Shown here piece by piece: positions 5,639-9,887 of a stretch of 9,887 nt of DNA (positions within the stretch are counted from its first letter, which is position 1; each line of letters starts with the position of its first letter). This stretch comes from a bacterium (GTDB lineage Bacteria > Actinomycetota > Acidimicrobiia > UBA5794 > ZC4RG35), in contig JAPPKR010000155.1 of the NCBI GenBank assembly GCA_028819835.1, positions 1 to 9,887 on the forward strand, read 5' to 3'. Position numbers and translations under genes: made by a program. The notes beneath the pieces are model-generated. The model did no database searches. It was given only the letters and a program-made list of their open reading frames with translations, and was not told the DNA's origin.

Positions 5639-6759
5639 GGAAGACGATTATACGATTTCGGGCGGTCTGTGAGCACGCGTTGTCCTATAGGGTGAACCGC
5701 GGCCAGCAGCCGATCGAAGTAATGCCTCAACCGGGTGGCTGTCTTGGGGCCTACTCCCCTCACCTCCATCAAGCGTTCCAGAGGCGCATGCAGCAGAGCC
5801 GGGGCGTCGGGGAACTCCTCCAGGAGGATTCCCCTGATCCGCTTGGTGACGACGCCGGTCCTGTACAGAAGCCGGTGCCCCCGCGGGACAAGCTCTCCTT
5901 CCAGGTCGGACAGTCCGATCTCTGTCTCCACCAGCCAGGTGTGGGCGAGTTGGTGTCCCAGCACGCCGGCCAGCGCCCCTCGAGCTTCATCCCCTTCGTC
6001 ATCCAGGTAGTCCCTCAAGGTCAGTTGCAGCAGTCTCTCCACTTCGAATACTCGATCCGCCACCACAGCGGCGGTGGTATCCGGGTCCTGGGCGGAGTCG
6101 ACCACCATGGCCTCGATGCCGGATGCAGCCCTGACCACCAACTCACCCAGCCTCAGCATGTGCGCCACGTCCCTTCGGGTCACCAGTCCCAGCAACTCCA
6201 TCCGAAGCAGGTGTTCCTCGGCTTCATCGAACCGCTTACGCATCACCACGAGAATCTGAAGATGGTGAAGGATCCGCCGGCCGATTGTCCACCGGGGGGT
6301 GAGATCCGCCTGCTCGGAATTGAAATAGAGGGTTACCACCGCCCGGTCCTTGCTCACGGTGACAACCGGCAGGCCGGTCACATAGGCGGTCCGCTGGGCG
6401 GTGCGATGCCGGGAACCGGATTCGGTGGTGGGGAGATCCATCGGAGGGGAGAGATGGGCGTTGGCGGTGAGGATGCTTTTCCACGAGTTGTCGAGGATTA
6501 TCGCTCCGTCCATCTTCGCCACTTCCGACAGACGGGCGGCGTCAAAGCCGTCAGACGCTATTTGCAGTCCGTCCACGCTGATGTCTTGCAGGTCGAGGTT
6601 CGAGCCGAGCACGATCAGGGCTCCCTCCCTGGCCTGGAGTATTCTTTCCAACCCGTCCCGGATAGGACGATGCGAGAAAAGTCTCTCCACCACCTCTTGG
6701 GTTGTTCGGTCGCCCACCACAACTTTGAGGCTAGCAAAAAGGCTGCCGCGCTCCGCCAT
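5635..6759 (-). CDS. disA: DNA integrity scanning diadenylate cyclase DisA
   Basis: 374 aa, close to the family norm of about 360. DisA makes cyclic di-AMP from two ATP in the cytoplasm, scans DNA as an octamer and stops at branched structures. The N-terminal DAC domain shows both catalytic motifs: DGA at residues 84-86 (KMDGAIILD) and GSRHRTA at 115-121. A helical linker domain follows. A C-terminal RuvA-like helix-hairpin-helix at about 325-350 (PLERLMEVRGVGPKTATRL) binds branched DNA. An in-frame TGA two codons upstream fixes ATG 6759 as the earliest ATG. It is first in the disA-carD-ispF-cysS-rlmB run, and its TGA overlaps the carD ATG. Adjacency of disA and carD is familiar in actinobacteria, although radA often sits close by and is not seen here. 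Confidence 0.96.
   Translation of the reverse strand: MAERGSLFASLKVVVGDRTTQEVVERLFSHRPIRDGLERILQAREGALIVLGSNLDLQDISVDGLQIASDGFDAARLSEVAKMDGAIILDNSWKSILTANAHLSPPMDLPTTESGSRHRTAQRTAYVTGLPVVTVSKDRAVVTLYFNSEQADLTPRWTIGRRILHHLQILVVMRKRFDEAEEHLLRMELLGLVTRRDVAHMLRLGELVVRAASGIEAMVVDSAQDPDTTAAVVADRVFEVERLLQLTLRDYLDDEGDEARGALAGVLGHQLAHTWLVETEIGLSDLEGELVPRGHRLLYRTGVVTKRIRGILLEEFPDAPALLHAPLERLMEVRGVGPKTATRLRHYFDRLLAAVHPIGQRVLTDRPKSYNRLP
5647..5652 (-). promoter_or_regulatory. -10 box (TATAAT) for carD inside the end of disA
   Basis: A perfect TATAAT lies 8 nt before the carD ATG, overlapping disA codons for YN near the C-terminus. No Shine-Dalgarno site precedes carD, so a leaderless or near-leaderless transcript is plausible. 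The hexamer at 17-nt spacing (TGCTCA) matches TTGACA at only three positions. carD could therefore be transcribed both from here and by read-through from disA. Confidence 0.55.
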
Positions 6760-6766
6760 GTATCAT

Positions 6767-6780
6767 CACTGCTGACAGTG
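6767..6780. repeat. Short inverted repeat upstream of disA
   Basis: CACTG-ctga-CAGTG, a perfect 5-bp inverted repeat centred about 15 nt before the disA ATG. It overlaps the place where disA transcription would begin if TATGCA (6777-6782, minus strand) is the -10 box. It may be an operator or a 5'-leader hairpin, or chance. Confidence 0.25.
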
Positions 6781-6796
6781 CATACCGAAGAGACCG

Positions 6797-6812
6797 GCCG
6801 GGGTACCCTGGC
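6797..6812. repeat. Near-perfect palindrome in the disA / zinc-ribbon gene divergent region
   Basis: The 16-bp sequence gccgGGGTACCCtggc is a perfect palindrome apart from one pair of opposed positions. It lies near the centre of the 107-bp region between the divergent starts of disA and the plus-strand membrane gene. A dimeric regulator controlling both genes could bind here. No known regulator consensus was recognised. Confidence 0.3.
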
Positions 6813-6866
6813 TCCACAAATGAAATCAACCGTCCCCCTCGGGGATTGTGCCAAAATAGGCTGGCT

Positions 6867-7790
6867 ATGAGACAGATCTGTGGTCGATGCGGCGCTGATG
6901 TCGGAGACGCGGACTTTTGCTCCTCGTGCGGCGCTCTCCTTGAAAGGCCGATCCCCTCAACAACGATTGAAGACCCCGCCCCGGACGACTCCTCGGTCAC
7001 TTACCCACCCACCCACAACATGGTGTCCTGCTCCTTGTGCGGCCACCTCAACCCTCCTTCCCGACAGAGTTGCGAGCAGTGCCACATAAGACTCAACCAA
7101 GCGGACATGCCCCTTGCTCCCCGTCCCACCATCGGGACGAATGCCCGGGTGAGAGCGGTCATCGCCACGGGGACGACGATTTTCGCGGTAGCGGTGTTCG
7201 CCCTGCTCTTCAACCTCTTCACCGGCGGTTCCGAAGAGGACGGAGAGGCTACCGAAGATACCGTGGCGGTTGAGGAGACCACCACCACCACTGCTCCCCC
7301 ACCGATCCCCACCACCCAGGGGGTGTTGAGCGTGGTGTGCTCCCCGGAGGGACTGGGGGCCATCTACTCCTGTGACAACCTGATAAACGGAAAGACCGGC
7401 GAGTGGCAGATAAGGTGGACAGACATCACCCCGGGCACGCAGGTCACCATCAGCCTGGTCTTCGAGCAGCCCATCACCATCCGCCGCCTGGAGTGGGTCA
7501 ACGTCAGTGACGAGGACCGCTTCTACCAGAACTTCAGGGTGAGGACCATGGAGGCGGGAAGCGACAGCGGCGTGGCCATTCCCCTGAACCTGGTGGACCG
7601 CCTCGGATCCCAGATCATCGACTTGGCGGTCATGCGGACCAACCAACTCACCCTGACCATAACCACGGTGTATGACGCGGAAGTCCGCAACGGCACGGTC
7701 TACAAGGAGTTGGCGGTGGAAGGCATCAACGTGATCGGCTATCCGGCGGCGCCCCTCAGTTCGGAAACGACCACCACGGCCGTCTCCTAG
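6867..7790 (+). CDS. Double zinc-ribbon membrane protein with discoidin-like extracellular domain
   Basis: 307 aa from ATG 6867; a TTG at 6846 would add seven residues. Two zinc ribbons occupy the N-terminus: CGRCG with CSSCG (Cys5, 8, 18, 21) and CSLCG with CEQC (Cys55, 58, 69, 72). One membrane helix lies at about residues 97-118 (VIATGTTIFAVAVFALLFNLF), then an acidic and Thr/Pro-rich linker. The outer domain (about 150-295) has the pattern of discoidin/NADase-type glycan-binding beta sandwiches: SCDNLINGKTGEWQIRW, then VTISLVFEQPITIRRLEWVN, and a late strand KELAVEGINVIGY. With cytoplasmic zinc ribbons and an external binding domain, it could be a surface sensor or scaffold. No catalytic motif is seen and the function is unknown. 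It is transcribed away from disA, and its TAG shares CTAG with the convergent P450 stop. Confidence 0.75.
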   Translation: MRQICGRCGADVGDADFCSSCGALLERPIPSTTIEDPAPDDSSVTYPPTHNMVSCSLCGHLNPPSRQSCEQCHIRLNQADMPLAPRPTIGTNARVRAVIATGTTIFAVAVFALLFNLFTGGSEEDGEATEDTVAVEETTTTTAPPPIPTTQGVLSVVCSPEGLGAIYSCDNLINGKTGEWQIRWTDITPGTQVTISLVFEQPITIRRLEWVNVSDEDRFYQNFRVRTMEAGSDSGVAIPLNLVDRLGSQIIDLAVMRTNQLTLTITTVYDAEVRNGTVYKELAVEGINVIGYPAAPLSSETTTTAVS

Positions 7791-9019
7791 ACGAACTCCA
7801 GGCCGAGAGGCAGCGTCGGCACCCCCCTGAACACCAGGCTGGGGACGCGCTGTCCGGCGCCATCCTCCACCTCGAACGAGCGCACCCGCTCCAGCAGGAC
7901 GTCGAAGGCGACTCTCAACTCTTCCCGGGCGAGGGCCACCCCCACGCAGTAGTGCACGCCGCCGCCGAACGAGACATGGGGGTTGGGGGTCCGCCCCAAG
8001 TCGAGGCGGTCGGGATGGGAGAACACATCCTCGTCGTGATTGGCCGAGCCGAGCAGCAGTCCCACCTTCGATCCTCCCTCCAACGGCAACCCGCCCCATT
8101 CGAGGTCCTCGGTCACCCACCGCTCGAACATCTGGAGCGGTGTGTCGTATCGGAGCAACTCCTCCACCGCCGTCCCGCTCATCCCGGGATCGGATCGCCA
8201 TCGCCGCCATTGGTCGGGATGGGCCGCCAGCGCCATGAGCCCGTTGCCGATCGCCTGAACGGTCGCCTCGTGTCCGGCGTTCAGGACCAGGATTGCGGTG
8301 GAGATCAATTCCTCCTCACTGAGGACGTCCCCCTCGTGCTCGGAGCGGATCAGATGTGAGAGAAGGTTGTCCGCATCCCGACCCCGATGCTCGGCGATCA
8401 ACTCCTTCATGTAAGTGCAGAAGCTGATGACGGCCTGCTCGGCCTCCTCCCCCTCGGCAGGTGTGCAGCCCTGGTCGAAGAGTCTCACGATCAAATGCGA
8501 CCACTCCACCAGGCGGGGTTGATCAACCGGAGGCACTCCCATCAGTTCTCCGATCATCACCAGCGGTATGGGGGTGGCATACTCCGAGATGGCTTCCATC
8601 CGTCCCTCCCCGGCTACCGCGTCCAGCCGCCGGTGCGCCTCGACTTCCATCCTCTTGCGATAACTCTGTGAGGCCCGACGACTGAAGGCCCACTGGACAA
8701 GCCGGCGGATACGGGTGTGTTTTGGCGGCTCGAGATCGATAAAGGAGTCCCTGATCATCCGGGTCCACACCGGGTATCGGGGTGGATAGATCCGCTGGTA
8801 AACCTGGGGATCGACCCGGGCGGCGGCTGCCGGCGCGTGGCGGATGTCCCGTCCGAAGCGGCGATCCCGGAGAATCTGGTAGACGTCGGCGTGTCGGCTG
8901 AAGAATGTGAGGTTCCAGTGTTGGTCGTAGAAGACCGGATGTCGTTGCCTCAGCCGGGCATAGACGGGATAGGGATTGGAGATGAAGTCGGGATGGTAGG
9001 GATCGAATCCCGCTGTCAA
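7787..9019 (-). CDS. Cytochrome P450 (soluble bacterial type)
   Basis: 410 aa from TTG 9019-9017, the usual length and start of bacterial P450s (MTAGFDPYHPDFISNPYPVY). The haem-binding motif is FGGGVHYCVG with the axial Cys358. ExxR is E287-L-L-R290, and the C-helix HxxxR is H101-T-R-I-R105. The I-helix reads NAGHEATVQ (residues 247-255), so the Thr of the usual acid-alcohol pair (GxE/D-T) is Ala252, followed by Thr253; P450eryF also has Ala there. Such enzymes hydroxylate small molecules using electrons from ferredoxin and its reductase, none of which is encoded here. The substrate cannot be read from sequence. TTGA overlaps the permease stop, implying co-translation with the transporter. 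The longer open frame to 9232 overlaps the permease and lacks P450 similarity. Confidence 0.93.
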   Translation of the reverse strand: MTAGFDPYHPDFISNPYPVYARLRQRHPVFYDQHWNLTFFSRHADVYQILRDRRFGRDIRHAPAAAARVDPQVYQRIYPPRYPVWTRMIRDSFIDLEPPKHTRIRRLVQWAFSRRASQSYRKRMEVEAHRRLDAVAGEGRMEAISEYATPIPLVMIGELMGVPPVDQPRLVEWSHLIVRLFDQGCTPAEGEEAEQAVISFCTYMKELIAEHRGRDADNLLSHLIRSEHEGDVLSEEELISTAILVLNAGHEATVQAIGNGLMALAAHPDQWRRWRSDPGMSGTAVEELLRYDTPLQMFERWVTEDLEWGGLPLEGGSKVGLLLGSANHDEDVFSHPDRLDLGRTPNPHVSFGGGVHYCVGVALAREELRVAFDVLLERVRSFEVEDGAGQRVPSLVFRGVPTLPLGLEFV

Positions 9020-9887
9020 AGTTGCTGGCCCCGCCGGTAGGGGCGTCCGTCGGCGGCCGGCATCCGCAGGTGCTGGGAGGCCAGGGACATCACTACCAGG
9101 GTGGTGACATACGGAGCGATGAACACGAATTCCCGGGGAATGGAGTCGGTGGCCAGGAACACAGCCAGTGCCGCTACCCCGGTTCCCACCAGCCACACGG
9201 CGGGCGCCCAGCGGCGTCGGTATCCCATCCAAACACCGAAGGCGACCCCGGCCAGGGCGATCATCAGCAGCAGGGCATGGACGGCCGGCTCGTCCCGTAA
9301 CTCAAGGGCGAAGGTGAATCCGAACAGACCGCCGGCCGCGGCGGCGCCTCCGGGGCGCCAGTTGCCCATGATCATCGAGGCCAGCCCGATGAACCCTCTT
9401 CCGCCGGTCTGGCCCTCCCGGTAGATCCGGGCGAACTCGGTCACCAGGATGGCGCCGCCCAGTCCGGCCATGCCGCCTGACAGCATCACGCCCAGATACT
9501 TCATCCGGTAGACGTTCACTCCCAGGGACTCGGCCGCCACCGGGTGCTCGCCCACCGATCGCATCCGCAGCCCTAGCGGGGTCCTCCACAGGAACCACCA
9601 GGTTGCTGGAACCAGAGCCACCGCCACTATCACTGCCCAGGAGACATCAACGGTCATCCCTTTTGCCAGCCCGGCTAGATCGGAGATGAAGAACCACCGC
9701 TGGGACTCCAGCGTCCCCAACAGGTCGGGACTCTCCCATCCGAGGATCTCCCCTCCCGACAGCACCGGCAGTGAGGCCTTGCCGATCACGTCCGAGATGG
9801 GCGGCGATTGGGTTGCTCCTCCGCCGGTCTCAGCGCCGTAGGTGACCACCGACAGGAATCTCATCCCCCCGAACGCCAGGATGTTGA
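9016..9887 (-). CDS. ABC transporter permease, nucleoside/simple-sugar type (BPD_transp_2), 5' end outside window
   Basis: About 289 residues are visible, open to the window edge, so the true start is missing; the ATG at 9864 is probably internal because the frame continues hydrophobically upstream (NILAFGG). The hallmark is RTPLGLRMRSVGEHPVAAES-LGVNV, the cytoplasmic coupling loop of the branched-chain amino acid/sugar permease family and especially of the BmpA/NupN-linked nucleoside permeases. Several membrane helices follow (MKYLGVMLSGGMAGLGGAIL, then ALLLMIALAGVAFGVWMGY and VFIAPYVTTLVVMSLA). QTGGRGFIGLASMIMGNW is also typical. The partner permease, ATPase and lipoprotein should lie upstream, beyond the right edge. 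Its stop overlaps the P450 start (TTGA), suggesting that uptake of a purine nucleoside or related small molecule is tied to the P450. Substrate is inferred from family only. Confidence 0.88.
   Translation of the reverse strand, partial: NILAFGGMRFLSVVTYGAETGGGATQSPPISDVIGKASLPVLSGGEILGWESPDLLGTLESQRWFFISDLAGLAKGMTVDVSWAVIVAVALVPATWWFLWRTPLGLRMRSVGEHPVAAESLGVNVYRMKYLGVMLSGGMAGLGGAILVTEFARIYREGQTGGRGFIGLASMIMGNWRPGGAAAAGGLFGFTFALELRDEPAVHALLLMIALAGVAFGVWMGYRRRWAPAVWLVGTGVAALAVFLATDSIPREFVFIAPYVTTLVVMSLASQHLRMPAADGRPYRRGQQL

Noticed and set aside
6832..6843. Short cccc/gggg inverted repeat as an intrinsic terminator
   Set aside because: The loop is only two bases and no T-run follows. It lies in a divergent promoter region where no gene ends.
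5527..6870. 447-codon plus-strand open frame antisense to disA and carD
   Set aside because: Its codons mirror disA. The translation is His/Gln/Gly-rich with no recognisable domain, as expected for antisense frames in high-GC DNA.
6957..8210. 417-codon minus-strand open frame over the zinc-ribbon gene and the P450 end
   Set aside because: It is antisense to one gene and out of frame with the other. Arg/Gly-rich composition without motifs.
9020..9232. N-terminal extension of the P450 up to 9232
   Set aside because: It lies in the permease coding region in another frame. P450 similarity starts right after TTG 9019.

Overview
The window is high-GC and almost wholly coding. Most genes sit on the minus strand and join through 1-26 bp stop/start overlaps. 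The gene order disA-carD-ispF-cysS-rlmB, GTG/TTG starts, leaderless-looking -10 boxes and Thr-rich extracellular linkers point to a deep-branching actinobacterium, possibly Acidimicrobiia or a relative. That placement is inferred from style and synteny, not from a marker gene.

Layout, left to right. At 1-430 (minus, cut by the window edge) lies a peroxiredoxin-like thioredoxin-fold gene. Its only in-frame stop is a UGA exactly where the catalytic cysteine belongs (RGDW-U-PYC), followed at once by hairpin-forming RNA, so it is a strong selenoprotein candidate. Then come two minus-strand envelope genes, a LiaF-like membrane protein (467-1375) and a LytR_C-domain protein (1372-1986), coupled by GTGA. 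A tRNA-Thr(UGU) gene follows at 2131-2204. The housekeeping block at 2247-6759 reads, in transcription order, disA (cyclic di-AMP synthase), carD (RNA polymerase regulator), ispF (MEP isoprenoid pathway), cysS (cysteinyl-tRNA synthetase) and rlmB (23S rRNA 2'-O-methyltransferase). Many actinobacteria have ispD between carD and ispF; here it is absent. Divergent from disA is a plus-strand protein with two zinc ribbons, one membrane span and a discoidin-like ectodomain (6867-7790). Its stop codon overlaps that of a convergent cytochrome P450 (7787-9019), which starts at TTG overlapping the end of an ABC transporter permease (9016-9887, cut by the edge).

The block joins genome-integrity signalling (DisA), control of transcription initiation (CarD), isoprenoid synthesis and translation (CysS, RlmB, tRNA-Thr), as is usual for this neighbourhood. 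The flanks are more lineage-specific: envelope proteins at left, and a P450 paired with a purine-nucleoside/sugar-type permease at right. No CRISPR array, insertion sequence, prophage gene or convincing intrinsic terminator is visible, and no stretch over 150 bases lacks a gene. The best candidate for something missed by ordinary annotation is the UGA-containing redox gene at the left edge.
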